A stretch of DNA of 64,000 bases, taken from positions 372,001-436,000 of the forward strand of contig BCHU01000009.1 of the NCBI GenBank assembly GCA_001599715.1, written 5' to 3'. Numbering within the stretch: the stretch's first letter is position 1; each line of letters starts with the position of its first letter. The notes beneath the pieces were generated by a model, which had not been told where the DNA came from, ran no database searches, and was given only the letters and a program-made list of their open reading frames with translations. The DNA comes from Phaeotremella fagi. Lineage: Eukaryota > Basidiomycota > Tremellomycetes > Tremellales > Phaeotremellaceae. Positions 9,893 through 22,460 of this stretch are shown in pieces. A program made the position numbers and the translations under genes.

Positions 9893-12451
9893 TTATAAAC
9901 CTCCCTGAGCTCCAAAAAACCCCATGTCATTAGAATCCAGTGAAGGCATCATACCATAATTATACAGATCAGCGAATAAGTCTGAAGGCGAACCACGACG
10001 AGAAGGTAAAGGCCCAAAGATGTTATCGAATCTTCCTTGATCATTCTGCTCAACCGCGCTTGGATCTTCATCGATCGTCGTAAGATTCACATCAATCTCC
10101 GCTACGCCTCCATTTTCCAATACTTGAGGTGTGTAAATCCCTACAATAGACGCGAATTGAGTCGCTATTTTGAGTAACAACCTGTACGTAGGTGCAACAC
10201 CCATCGTGGGGTTATTCGTCCTACTTAGTAATTCACTGACTAGATCGGCATCCGCACCGAAATCCACCTCGTCAGACATGGACCTATCTTGACGTCGCAA
10301 GTGTGGTAAACAAATCACGAAGATTGAATGATGTAGGTAGTACAGATCTAACCACACTTGACCTTCGATAAGATTTTCTCGACCAAGTCGACTGAGACAT
10401 CTGAGCACTGCTCTAGCAGCGATGACTGATCTGTTGGCAAGTGCTTGAATGGTCTGAGGGAAACTCGTAACTTGACCAACTGGTGTTGCTGCATTGATGA
10501 CTTGATGATTGGCGAAACACAGTAGAAACGCCCGACCGATCAGAGAATGAGCATGAAAACATGCAATATGAAGTAAAAGTCTGTTTCTGAAATGTTTCTT
10601 CTGTCCACTACGTTCGAAAGAATCTACCGCTCTGAGTGTCAGATGACTAGGTAAAGTCTCCCGCCATTTATCCAATTGAGATTCGAGATTCAAAGCAATC
10701 GAACAAACACCTTCCAGAAACGAACTATCCTCCCATCGAGCTGAGACTGAAGCGATGAACCGTTTGATCTTGGTGGAAAGTTCAGTAAGAGTGACACTAG
10801 CGGCTAAACAACCTGGAGGCATATCTCCAGCCTCTGTTAGATATTGATCGTCGGGAAGACGAATTGAAATATCAATCAAATCTGTACACGAAGGTCGTCC
10901 CAGTACCAGGGAAATATGTTGTTCGAACATGTGAAGATTCCACCATATCATACGTCTAGTGTTTCGGTCGATAACTGGAATCTGAGCGTTGTCGCCATCT
11001 CGATGAAGACCTAGAGCTATCGCAGATCGAGCTGCTTGTCCCACCAGCATCCACGCGCCATTCCTTTCACCGGCGTTGTGTTGATACAATGACAAAAGGA
11101 GCAGAGCTTGAACGCTGGCTATACTGGGACTCAAGTTAAGTCGAGGTAGACCATCCCATACGACGAGCGAGAGATATCGATGTTGAATCGGACGCATGCG
11201 TTCGTACTGACCAGGAAGCGCTTCAAGAGATAACGCCCCAAGTACGAATATCATCCATAACGCACTCATCCAGCCAACTTGAGCGTAAACAGGCTTTTCA
11301 CCGTTTTCATTGGAGGTTCTATTTTGCGAAAGCCAGGTTCCATCTCTCCACATTGAGTCGTATTGACTCTCAAACGTCAATCGATGAAAAATCGGAATAT
11401 TCAAATGTACCCGTTGAAAAAATGCTTGTAAGAGTTCATCGGCGATCCATCGAGGTGGAAGAGAATCTTGAAAAGGTTTACCAGAGACTGGAGTTGACGG
11501 TATCCAACTTGTAGGACCTTCTGGGGAGTTTATGAGGGTATTTGAATTTTGGGTTCGGTCCATTTCACTTGACCCAGTTTTGACATCGTTTGCTGGATGG
11601 CCATCGATGCTTGCTTCCAAAGCCTTTGATGTTCTATAACTAGTGAACTCTGCTGCATCCAGTAGTCTTCTAAAGAAATCGTCATCGGTTGAGATACTGA
11701 CCATGTCGGTCTTCGTTACTACCTGTCGAGCTGCCATGGCAAAATAAATCGTACTAGATGGACCGACGTAATGAGATCCACCGTGAGGTGCAGGCAAGAG
11801 TTTCCCTTCGGGGATTTTGAAAATCTGATTCAAACCGTCTGAAAGAGATTCTTGGATATTGTCGGAGGATAAAAGAGGAACAGCGTGTGAGGACGAATAG
11901 GGCCGGGTGGTGCATGATACCGGATCGAGAAACGTTGTTTGAGGTTGTGGATCAGAAGGAATTGTAACAGATTCCGACTGTGGAGGGAATAGCGATGACC
12001 ATTCAGGCTGTCCCTGCTGTTGACCTTCATCAAGCAGTTTATAAAGATCGTCCGTTGACAGTAAACTCGAAAGATGGATACTCGGAAGAGCGCGATCCAA
12101 CAAAAGTTCAAGCACTCGACACCGTCTCTCCAATTCCCCAAGTTCTTCCGACGTCATATGTACTCTTTCCTTTCTCGGCAAGAGTGATTCACATTTCGAC
12201 CCAGATTCTTGACAAGCGGTACATGTTGTTTCATCGTCTTCATTGGTACTAGAGCTGGAACGAATACATCTGATTTTACGTTTCTTACATCGATCACAAC
12301 TTATTGCAGCTCGCTGTCGAAGTTCGTCTGGTACCCTACGTTTCTTGTTAGGTGGTTTTGATGATTGTGATGATGGTGATTGACTTTGGTCATCGATTTG
12401 AGAGGTCCTATGGTCAGAAGTTGATACTAGAACTCTCTCGTTGTTTGACAT
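9893..12451 (-). CDS. Zn2Cys6 fungal-specific transcription factor
   Basis: Binuclear zinc-cluster regulator, 852 aa, in one uninterrupted frame. The zinc cluster is at residues 52-87: Cys52, 55, 62, 77, 80 and 87 with spacing C-X2-C-X6-C-X14-C-X2-C-X6-C, including CDRCKKRKIRC, preceded by a basic KKRRVPDELRQR. A leucine-rich segment after it (ELERRCRVLELLLDRAL) could be a dimerisation coiled coil. The middle homology (fungal_trans) domain covers about residues 330-560, with IPIFHRLTFESQYDSMW and, later, RSAIALGLHRDGDN and RRMIWWNLHMFEQHISLVLG. It is convergent with the lyase, 149 bp between stops. The location and the shared lack of introns suggest it controls the lyase and MFS genes. That link is inference. 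Confidence 0.93.
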   Translation of the reverse strand: MSNNERVLVSTSDHRTSQIDDQSQSPSSQSSKPPNKKRRVPDELRQRAAISCDRCKKRKIRCIRSSSSTNEDDETTCTACQESGSKCESLLPRKERVHMTSEELGELERRCRVLELLLDRALPSIHLSSLLSTDDLYKLLDEGQQQGQPEWSSLFPPQSESVTIPSDPQPQTTFLDPVSCTTRPYSSSHAVPLLSSDNIQESLSDGLNQIFKIPEGKLLPAPHGGSHYVGPSSTIYFAMAARQVVTKTDMVSISTDDDFFRRLLDAAEFTSYRTSKALEASIDGHPANDVKTGSSEMDRTQNSNTLINSPEGPTSWIPSTPVSGKPFQDSLPPRWIADELLQAFFQRVHLNIPIFHRLTFESQYDSMWRDGTWLSQNRTSNENGEKPVYAQVGWMSALWMIFVLGALSLEALPGQYERMRPIQHRYLSLVVWDGLPRLNLSPSIASVQALLLLSLYQHNAGERNGAWMLVGQAARSAIALGLHRDGDNAQIPVIDRNTRRMIWWNLHMFEQHISLVLGRPSCTDLIDISIRLPDDQYLTEAGDMPPGCLAASVTLTELSTKIKRFIASVSARWEDSSFLEGVCSIALNLESQLDKWRETLPSHLTLRAVDSFERSGQKKHFRNRLLLHIACFHAHSLIGRAFLLCFANHQVINAATPVGQVTSFPQTIQALANRSVIAARAVLRCLSRLGRENLIEGQVWLDLYYLHHSIFVICLPHLRRQDRSMSDEVDFGADADLVSELLSRTNNPTMGVAPTYRLLLKIATQFASIVGIYTPQVLENGGVAEIDVNLTTIDEDPSAVEQNDQGRFDNIFGPLPSRRGSPSDLFADLYNYGMMPSLDSNDMGFFGAQGGL

Positions 12452-14003
12452 TTAATGTTGTTGGAAGTTGAATACGAACCATGGGGGATGTGGGGCACTA
12501 AGGGGAGATTGACGGGTAATAGCTTCCATTTTAGGCGTGCTAAACTGCGGTGTTAGGCTGCCCACCATTTGGCGTGGTACTCGTTCAATGTTGTTGAACT
12601 GTATCTACAAATTAAGTGTTCTAGTTACCATGCATGCTGTTAGGCCAAGGGGTTAGTTATCTTCTAGGGCTCAATTACATAGCTCCGTTCCGATGACAAA
12701 GTTCAAGTGGCAAACAACTGTTTTCCTGATACAAGTAAGTTTGTCCATTCAGACACAAAAAACCCACCCGACGTTCAAGACAAAAATTAAAAATGATATT
12801 GGTGGGAGGGTATGACTTTGCAGATTCGGCAAGTCAAGTTCATTTTCTCGTTGTAAGACTGGAAATTATTTCTCTGGGAAAAAGGAATGATGGTGTCCTA
12901 GCACAAAGCCCCAGGTGGCGGAAGGGAATAGAAGATAATGTCTTCGTTTGATCTGGGAGTAGCTGATACATACGCCTAACAGATGATTTGTACTTCAGCT
13001 AGCTTAAGATTGAGAGAATAGATCGGTTGAGCTCATTTCTAAAGATCGCAACAATCTCCGAATAATGTTATTCGTGGTTAGAACTTCAGAGTTGGATTAG
13101 CCTAGAATAATTTGTGTCCGAGAAAAGTATATAGAAAAAGTCAGTTAGAAGGTTGAATTGATGATCCGGGAACAATATTGATAATAAGGATCACTTCGAA
13201 CAACAGAATCTGTATCTCTGAACTCAAGTGTACGAGAGATGCATAGGATTTAGATACGAGCGTTTAGCTACGTATCACCTGCATTGGAGCGATTGTTAAA
13301 CTCGCTGTTCCAGCAACGTCAAATTCGTTGGTGGCGTTTTGGTCTCGAGTGTAGCTACTGCCCACTACTGTAGCAACGTAGCAGGCTACTCAGTGGACTG
13401 AAGATATAGAGGTAAAGTCTGGCATCTTAAAGAATCTACTGTATGAAACGTGCTATCATCTGCCAGAATCAACTGTAAGTAACTTAGAAAGTCTTGGCAA
13501 TTCCTGATTGACAGTGTGGCATTCCCGATCTTCGTCGAATGCCGTAACGCCAAGACTTGAAATAATGTGCTTCATCTACGAACGTGTCGTGAATTTGTAA
13601 TTGACACTCCAATGATCTAGAGACTTGTCAAAAACCACAAGAACGTTCATGTAGATATGGTCTAGACTCGTGGGTTATAACCCGTTTGGGTATGACTTCA
13701 GCAGGACGATCGGAGTCATAGGTCGCCACTTACTATTATGTAACAACCCCAGAAATGGCATTACAAAATCGAGAGTTACCTAGGCGGCAGCTAAACGTAG
13801 ACCAACGATCCCCTCTAACCACTCCAGTAAAATGTAAAAGGGTAGGGGCACATGTGTATCCCTGTCTTCTATTGTTTGTCTCACGCTTGGCATCGGGCAT
13901 AATTAGAAAAAACTGAGCAAGAATCCGATACGTACTACTACATATAGTCAATGACCCAACCACACCCACTTCTTCCTCCTCAGAGAAAAGTAATCAACTC
14001 AAG
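12452..14003. other. Intergenic, 1.55 kb
   Basis: Divergent space between the zinc-cluster gene and the alkaline phosphatase, the longest gap in the window. No frame over 80 codons is convincing on either strand. A perfect 12-bp palindrome GGGTTATAACCC is at 13672-13683. A catata-type element lies about 65 bp before the phosphatase ATG. I see no CACGTG Pho4-type site, although CACATGTG occurs near 13849. Room exists for an unannotated non-coding transcript, but nothing shows one. Confidence 0.45.
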
Positions 14004-16197
14004 ATGCTCGCTACACAACTTTTCGCCGTTGCTGCTTTCCTAGCTACTTCAGCTTACGGTCAAACTTTCAGAAGAACCGCTGCTTGTCCTAAATTAGGAT
14101 GTGTCTTCCCACCTGTAAGTATATGTACTAAATGTTTATCGGACAGGTCCTCATGCTAACTACCACTTAGGATCAAACTGACTTCATCGCCGGTCGTAAG
14201 TCTGACCATCAAGTCCTCGCACGTGAATTCCATTGACGACTTGTAGAAACCTTCGATATCCGTATCGAAGTCCAGGCACCAGTCAACGGTTCAGAAGCTT
14301 ATAACGGTGGTGTACCCAACCCAGATTTCCAAATCACCATCGGTGGTCATGGTGGTCAAAAGACTGAACTTTCAAAATTCTTCGGTATCGCTGATCCAGC
14401 TGGTGAGTTACTTTTGCTTACAGATTAGATCAAAACTGATACCGTGATAACCAGTCGAAAAATACAACTTCACCTACTACACCGACTTGTTCGCTTCCGA
14501 AGCTAAAGCTCCTACCCCAGTCAATGTCCTCTCCAAATCATACCGTAACATCCAACTCCACAACCCCGGTGTCTACGATGTTACCTTCACCTACAACAAC
14601 GGATCAACCACCAACGTCAAATGGGAGGTTATGCCCATCCCAGCTGCCAAAAAGGCTAAGAACGTCATCTTCTTCGTTGGAGATGGTATGGCCGGTTCAA
14701 TGGTTTCAGCCGCTCGTCTCTTGGCACACAAGACCATCAACGGAAAATACCAATCTAAAATGAAATTTGACGAAGCCCCAGCTTACGGTTCCCAAATGAC
14801 TCACTCTCTCGATTCATTCATCACTGATTCAGCCAACTCTGCCACTGCTCTTTTCGCAGGTAAAAAATCAACCGTTAACGCTCTTAACGCTTACACCGAC
14901 TCTTCGGGTAAAGCTTTCGCTGTTGCCAAATTCGAAACCGTTTTCGAAATGTTCAGACGTATCACTGGTGGTCAAGTTGGTATCGTTTCAAAGGCTTACA
15001 TCGCCGATGCCACCCCAGCAGCCGTTTGTACCCATACTTCCCTCCGTTCACAATACACTACCATCATTGAACAATATCTTAACGGTGTTTCAGGTAACTA
15101 CTCTTGGTTCCCTTGGCAAGGTGTTGATCTTCTTTTCGGTGGTGGTGCCGAAAATTTCCTCGCTGGACCAGGTAACGGTAACGTTTCTCAATTCGAAAGA
15201 TGGGGTCAATACGGTTACCAAGTCGGAATGAACAACACTCAACTCCAAGCTTTCGACAATGCTCAACGTGCCCTTGGTATCTTCACCCAAGGTAACGTTT
15301 CAACTTGGTTGGACAAAAACATTTACAAGAACGCACTCGATCTTGCTATCAAACCTCTCGGTGGTCGTGGTGCTTACGATCAACCAGGACTCAAAGACAT
15401 GACACTCAAAGCTATTGACATCTTACACACTCGTGCTAAAGCTAGAGGTACTGGTTTCATGTTGATGTCTGAAGCCGCTCTTATCGATAAAGAAATGCAC
15501 GTTTTGGACATCGATCGTGCTCTTGGTGAAGTTCTTGAGCTTGATGACACCGTTCGTGCAACCCTTAAACACTTGGAAGAGATTGGTGAATTAGAAGACA
15601 CTTTGGTTGTTGTCACCGCCGATCACGGTCATGGATTGTGAGTGACTTGAAGGAGGATTGGACTGACATAATAGCGATGTTTACGGTTCAGCTGATACCG
15701 AATATCTCGCCCAAGCCTCCTCCGACCGTGCTAAAAGAGGTGCCGTCGGTGTCTACGTCAACTCCGGTCTTTCTGCCTACACCGTACCAAACAACACCAA
15801 CCCAACCTCCCACGACATCACCGTCGGTCCTCAAGGTGAAGGTTTCCCAGTCACTTGGGACCCAAGATACACCATTGCACACGGTTGGGCCGCAATCCCA
15901 GATCACAGAGAACAATTCGCTGTCCACAAAGATCACGAAAGAGTTCCAGCTGTTTCCAACTCATCAGGTTACTTCTTCAACCCAGCTGATAACGCTCGTG
16001 GATTCGCTATGACCGGTAACCTCGATACCACCGAAGGTCAAGGTGTTCATTCATTGGTCGATGTCCCAGTTTACGCTTGGGGCCCAGGTCACGAACTCTT
16101 CAGAGGTGTTATGAACTCCCCAGATCTTGCTTTCAAGGTCGCTGAAGCTCTTGCCCTCGGAAGAACTTCAAACGTTACCGCTCCTTACAAGAAGTAG
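14004..16197 (+). CDS. Secreted alkaline phosphatase
   Basis: Metal-dependent alkaline phosphatase of the PhoA superfamily, probably secreted or in the cell wall/vacuole. Five exons (14004-14114, 14171-14195, 14247-14402, 14455-15637, 15675-16197), 665 aa. A signal peptide is clear at the N-terminus (MLATQLFAVAAFLATSAYGQ, cleavage near residue 19). Residues 40 to about 125 precede the phosphatase fold and look like an extra beta-rich domain. The catalytic part has VIFFVGDGMAGSM (metal-binding Asp), TDSANSATALFAGKKS with the phospho-acceptor Ser at residue 223, EAALIDKEMH, VVVTADHGHGF, and a late histidine in EGQGVHSLVDVP. Codons are strongly optimised and many N-glycosylation sequons are present. 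The second exon is only 25 nt. Family is sure; cell location and substrate are inferred. Confidence 0.93.
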
Positions 16198-16447
16198 GGT
16201 GATTTTTAGAAAAAAGAAGGACTTTTTGTCTGTGTTCAGAGAGGTTGAAGTTTGATATGTATTGATCGCGAAAAAATCTTATAATAGAGATAGAAACTTT
16301 AAATTATAATAAAGATGTAGTTGAGTATACAAGTAAAAGTGTTCGAAAGAACGTTCAAAGAGCCACGTAGTTTGTGCCACTATTCCAAATCAACAGTTCT
16401 AAGATTAGAAAGTTACTTGACCATCCTGTCATTTTTACCAACAACCA

Positions 16448-17532
16448 ATGTCGACCTCAACCCCCCAACTCCCCCTAAAAACCTACTTCTCCCTCCTCTC
16501 CTACCTAACGCCCTTACTACTAAGCTCCTTCCTAATCCTACCCAGATCATCAACATTCCTCCTAACAAATTCAGCTTCCCAGAAAACATCAGTTGATCGA
16601 CCGGAACATCCATTCCTGACCCCATTAACATCTAATGTATTGAACACGCTACTATGGGATTGTTTGGGTATCTGGATCTGCGTCATGTGGTGGGGTCAAC
16701 ATTTACGGGGTTGGTGGTCGTTACCTGTTACGGGTGGGGAGTTGAATGATGAGCAGGTTGTTAAGGAACGACAAGAACGGGTTAAAGTTACTTTTGATGT
16801 GAGTTCTGGAGTTGAAAGTAATTCTCTATGTGAGGAAGATGAATAACGACGTGACGCTTTTAGAGACTGAAAGACGCAGCAATAGCTACAATTGGATCAT
16901 CAATCCTGTTGACACCAATAATAATTTCTTTCGGTGCACCATTAAATTCGTATGTCCACTGTCCCAAAAACAGTCAAAAAACTAATCCCTAAACAGATAT
17001 CTGATACATACATATCTACTCTCGCTACATCTCTCATTACTCTTAGTATGGCCAGTAATCCATGCTTTAGGCTTACCGTCATTATACGATAAAGGTGTAT
17101 ACGACAGATACAGATTAACGAAGTTAGTGTGTGAATTTCGGTAAGCCCTCGTATCCAACCTCTCAAGTTATTGTGCTGATCATCGGTGATAGCGCCGATA
17201 ATCCATTAGAACGATCGGTAGTTTATCCAATAGTGGGAACGATCATCGGAACCTGGTTAGGGGTCTTACCTATTCCATTAGATTGGGATAGACCATGGCA
17301 GGTCAGTTGCTATCAACAAATGGTATGACCTTAACTGATTGACGATTAGAGTTATCCACTTACACCGATGTTTGGATCCTTGGTCGGATTCATCGTTGGT
17401 GGTTATGTCTCATTTGCACAATCAGCTTTCGAAGTTTTGAAACAAGACGTTAAAGATGATCAAGCTCTTCAAGCTCAATCTAGTTCTACCACTAAAAAGA
17501 AGACCAAGGGGAAAAAGGGCAAAACGGCGTAA
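16448..17532 (+). CDS. GPI11: GPI ethanolamine-phosphate transferase cofactor PIG-F
   Basis: ER membrane protein that partners Gpi7/Gpi13 in adding ethanolamine phosphate to GPI anchors. Five exons (16448-16798, 16864-16949, 16997-17140, 17193-17301, 17350-17532), 290 aa. Multiple membrane spans: [80 protein letters not shown] and [14 protein letters not shown]. The PIG-F signature [18 protein letters not shown] followed by YPLTP is present. The second segment also has the conserved FGAPL. The C-terminal tail is lysine-rich ([12 protein letters not shown]), as in ER proteins. Exon phases all close. It lies tail-to-tail with the next gene. Confidence 0.92.
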
Positions 17533-17815
17533 AGCTAGGAAATGAAGATTCTAAAAAATCCATTCTAATCCTACTTGAATCTGATCCATTCAACACTAGA
17601 CTCCGTCATATATGCATTAATGTTCAAATCAAATGTCTGTTCAATATAAAGAAAAATACGATGCTAGCTAATTGTATGAAAACATGATTTTTTTTGTTTT
17701 TTCCGGGGTTTTCGTATTCGTTTTCGTCATTTATGTTTTAACAAATATAACAAAACATGATAGAATCAACATCCAAATCTAGACACAAAGACACACCCGC
17801 CTCCAATCCTCCAAT

Positions 17816-20800
17816 TTAATCCTTGATCAAACGTAACCAAACAGTTCCCAACATTGATTTCTCTCTGACAACTTCCCAAGGGGCGATCAAACATTTTCTA
17901 GGATCCCCACCGCCCAAACGTCTTTCCATGTCAATCTTGCCTTCAGCCGTACCTTCACTTTCTAGACTGACTAAACCTTCCCATTCGTTGGCGACTGTAC
18001 CACCCCCAACTGTTCTTTCACCTGCGTTAACTTGGAATCCCGCTACATGGAGATAACGTTTGGCGGAGAGTCTGGCACCCGATGCAACTGTCACGTCGCG
18101 TCTGTCGTAGGCTAATCTCATTGACGAGATTGCTTGTTGAGCGTATTGAGCTAGATTCAGGAAGACGATTTGGGGTGATGGTAGGAATGGATAATAGTAC
18201 GATGGAGGTAAGGTAAAGGCGTCGATGTAGGATGGTAAATGTCCAGTTGGGCTATATGTGTATTCAAGTGGAACCAAGAAATGTTTGGTATTGGGGACAA
18301 ACACCAAAACATGTTCAGTCGTCATTGGTTGACGAATAGCAGTGTTAACCTTCAAGTCAGTCTCAGTTCAAGTATCGTGACTTACGACCAAATCACCTAA
18401 ACGTAACCGTTTGAGTGCACCGCATTTCTCCAATTCCCTCACAGCGAAAAAAGCACCCTCAGCAGAAGGCCAAGTAGGTACACTTTCAGACAACGGTACG
18501 AAAACTCTCAAAATAGGAGCACGACCTAAAGTGTACGGAGGAGGTCTTTCAAAAGCAACCTCAATCCTAGGTGGCGGTGTATGATTGAAATTACTTCTAT
18601 GAGTCGGTGAACCGAATCGACCAACTGGTGAATGAGCACCACCAAGTTCAGATCTTCTACTTGATCTTCCGGCATCTGAAGTTGACGCGAAAGACGCTCG
18701 ATGACTTCTGGATCCACCTAGACCGTTACCACCACCGATTGGCGGTGGCATTGGTAACCCAGCCGGGAAACCTGGAACAGGCGGCGCGTTCCTATCAACA
18801 GCAAAAGAGCCTCTATGACTGAAAGCAGAACTAGTTGACATTCGTTGATTATATCCAACCGAGGGACTGGATTGAACGGAGAAAATCGATCCTGGTCGTC
18901 CTGATTCTGAAGACGTTCTTGATCGAGTCGTTGGATCGCCATGAGTACGGAAACCGTATCGTTTAGCGGTAGGGAAGGACACAGGTGGTAGAGCAGCTTT
19001 ACCTTGCAACATTGGAGCTGCGTACGAAGCAGCGGATCCCGTGACGTTGGTAGTCATATCTGAACGAATTTCCATCCCAGTCGTCGTGCTGTTACTTCGT
19101 TTCCTACCGAAAGCGAATGAAGTCACGGAAGCGATCGATCCAATCGACCCTCGTCGACGAGCTTTACGTCCAGTATCGACCGGTGGACTGATAAGCTCTT
19201 CTTTAGGTTGTGAGCCTAGAGGTTCGGGCATGATGATTTCCACCAAGCGTTCTGTTCGAGGCATTTTACCAGGAGCCGTCGATCCAGCATCTGATCCAGC
19301 TGCACTACTAAGTCTAGATTTCTGATTGAAACCACCAACGGATGACATGCTGGCGACTGAATTCGAATAAGGTAAATTCGGTGCAGTCATCCCTTCATCC
19401 TCGAAAGGTAATGGTGTAGAATTTGGGAAAGACGACGGAGGAAGTTGCCGCAGATGAAGCACAATCAAGGTATGCGATAAACAAAGATGTTGGAGAAGAC
19501 CATGGTATTGAGATGAATAGGTTGAATAACCCGATGGATCGTGTAAAAGAGATTCCACTGCATGTCAGTAGCTAATCCAAACTCAATGAACTCACAAAAT
19601 CCTTCCCAAACCGTCAAACCAGGCCAAGTCCTTCCTCTTTCTTTATCAATCTGAACCCCCCATTCCTTCATAACCCAACGACCAACCATTTCACCCGTAA
19701 ACTGTTTCCTAACATTGTCCGAATAACCCATCAAAGATAAGAAAGAATTGATCGACAAAAAAGGTAAAAGATGACTAGCGATTTTAGGATGCGTAACGAT
19801 CAACGAAAGTGAAGCTGTGCCAGTACCCCTAGGTCGAGGTGATGATCTCGCTGAACTGTTGATTGTCTGTAATGAAGGTCGATTGAATGAAGTTGGTGGA
19901 CGAGATTGGGCAGAGACACTTCGAAGTTGGGGTTGGAGAGATTGGTATGCTGTAGGACTGGAAGTGAATTGACCAGAAGAAGAGAAAACGGGACTAGCCA
20001 ACGGTGACGAAGCTACACGTCTTCCAACGGCCGATGAAGATACTCGAGGAGGAAGTTGACTAGGGGGTAAGACAGGTGAAGTGTTGAGACTATAGGAATC
20101 GACTTTGGGCGATAAACCAGGTGCGACCTCGTTTGCCCATTTTTCAATAGGATTTCTAGCTGGTTCTAGAGCGGGAAGATGGACTGGTATAGCCACAGGT
20201 ATAGGCTCCTTCTCCCTTGGATCCTCCAAAGCAGGTAAAGTAGCTGAACGTGGGAAATCAAAACTGATAGGTTGTTGAGATAACCTTTTTTCGTCTTCAA
20301 CGACCAAAGCCAATTTCGAGTTATCATCCGGAATAACAATCTTCGGTCGTCTCTTATCGCTAGATTGGGAAGGTCGCCTCTTTCTCGTACTATCTGCTGA
20401 ATCCCTTCGTGCAATGGATTTTTTAGCACTATCAACAGAAGTTTGAGAATTTCGTCTTCCCGTTCCATCGTTACTTGCAATGATCGTAATAGTGTTTTTA
20501 GGTGAAGTAGGTGAGATCTGTTTAGGTTTCTTACCGTCCGCCAAAGTCAACGTAGAGATGGAAGTAGCCAGAGCAGGAGGCTGAGGAAGTGGTCTCGAAG
20601 CTCGTCTTTCTGATTTAGCTGGGGTAGAGGTCCCACCATTCTGCATTGAAACAGCTTTAGCATAAGCGCTAGCTTCAGTGGTTCCATCCGCGGGTTTCGT
20701 GACACGTTCGTTGCTGGGTGAGGAAGACGGTTTGGGGAAATAAGAAGAAGACGGTCGATTGATTGCAGCCTTCGGAGTAACTCCGTTGGGAGTTTCTGAT

Positions 20801-22460
20801 GATTGTCTAGAACCAGGTGTAGCGTTAGCTTTTGGAGTTTCAGCTCCCAAAGCAGCCCATGGTGGACGAGTTGTCGAATTGGTTCGTCTAGCACTCATGA
20901 CAGGTCGGTTCTCAACTGGCAGAGAACTTTGTCGATTGGGTCGGACAGCCGGTGCAGCACCGTTAGGTAAGAGATGTTCAACAATTTCCATTCCGTCTGC
21001 ATCGTCGAATCGTGATGTAGTGTGTGACCTAGGTATAGTTTCTTGAGGAGTTGTGATACCAAACGCAGTTAGATCATGATTCTTTCCGTTAAGATTTGAT
21101 TGAGAATGAGAGGGACGAGGTGAGGAGGTGGCGATAACTTCCAAAGAAGCTTTAGGTGGTATCGAAATCGAAGAGGGGCCTAACTGTTAATCAAAAGTTT
21201 AACATCTAAACTTACCCATAGCCTGTCTACCCAATCGCTCATTCGACGTACGTTTCCCATTCGTAACCAAACCATTCTCCCCATTAGATTTAGGTTTAGA
21301 AATCTCAACACCCAAAGCACCCAACGTAGGAGGTTTTGAAAAGTCCATAATCTTCTGTGAAGGAACAGGGGCGTATCTACCTTCATCGTAAGAATCTCTT
21401 TTATTAGGCGGTGAATTATTAGGTGGTGAATTTAAAGCTGCATAGACAGGACCACGATTTTGATATGTAGGAGTAGTTGGAGTGTTTGATGATGATCTTG
21501 CGAAAGCTGCTGCTATAGGTGTGTGATTCGGTGAATAGGATGAAGGGGGGTGTGAATAGTTGGGTTGAGGTTTACCTGGTGTCGAGGGTACTATAGCGAG
21601 TTAGTGAGATTGATGAAACCAAATTAAACACCGGACCCACGTTTAGAATCTTTCTTTAGCCTCTCCCTTTCCCTGCTCTTGCTTCTTTCCTTTGAATTGG
21701 AATTGGAATTGATGGGAGCATGACCTGCTGGTAAGAACTCATAAGCTGGTCCACCGATATCACCATCACGTCTAACTGGACCACTTGCAGATCGCAACGT
21801 CGATTTTTTAGGTAAAGGTGGTTGCTGTTTCGAAGACGACGACGAAGGTACAGGAGGTGAAGGATGTGATTGGGACGATAAAGATAATCTTCGAAAAAAA
21901 CCTGGTTTCTTTGGTGGAGGTGGTGGTGGTGAGGTCGTTGACATTTTGGTGTTTAGTTGTAATTGCGAATTGGATTGTGGGAGAGAATGATTTTTAATGT
22001 CCAAATTGGATTTTCCATCTAATTCAAAATCACCATCAACGTCAACATCAGGAATTGTCAAACTAAGATCAAGTCGATTTCGATTAAAACTAAAACGGTA
22101 GTTTAAATTATCAGATGTAGATTTTGATTTCAATAATTTAGTTGATGGGATTGAATCCTGGTTCGTGTTAACGTTATGACGACTATAATCTCTTGGCGCA
22201 AACAACGAAATGGATGTCAAAAGATTCTCTGATCTTGAACGACGAAAATAACTGATTGGAGGTGGTGAAGGTTTCAACGTTGAAACACCAGAAACGGAAC
22301 TGAAAGATGAAATCGAAGAAACCGTCGATAGGTTATTGGATGATTGTCGTGAATTAGGTCGTGACCGTAACCGAGGTCGAGGTTGATCGGTGAGAGGTGC
22401 GAGATGGAGTAAAGAAATGGGTGGTGAGGGTGGATGTGAAGTTGGGGTTGGGGTTGACAT
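17816..22460 (-). CDS. Long disordered conserved protein, function unknown
   Basis: A protein of roughly 1,500 aa in five exons, starting MSTPTPTSHPPSPP at 22460 and ending WLRLIKD before TAA at 17816-17818. The first ~900 residues are Ser/Pro/Arg-rich and probably disordered, with a polyproline stretch (SPPPPPPKKPGFFRR) that resembles SH3/profilin ligands and many basophilic kinase-like RRxS sites. Two folded pieces stand out. One, near 19800-19500, begins LSLIVTHPKIASHLLPFLS and has GRWVMKEWGVQIDKERGRTW. The other runs from IEVAFERPPPYTLGRAPILR through AYDRRDVTVASGARLSAKR and is likely the conserved C-terminal domain. Splices at GFL|ESLLHD and LVV|NTAIRQ keep frame. I do not recognise the family; a role in cell polarity or morphogenesis would be a guess from the polyproline and Ser-rich character only. 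Confidence 0.75.

Noticed and set aside
13672..13683. Perfect palindrome GGGTTATAACCC
   Set aside because: Twelve bases can arise by chance in 64 kb and nothing around it suggests an operator or terminator.
13736..13969. 77-codon minus-strand frame upstream of the phosphatase
   Set aside because: Cys/Arg/Ser-rich random-looking sequence in a promoter gap.
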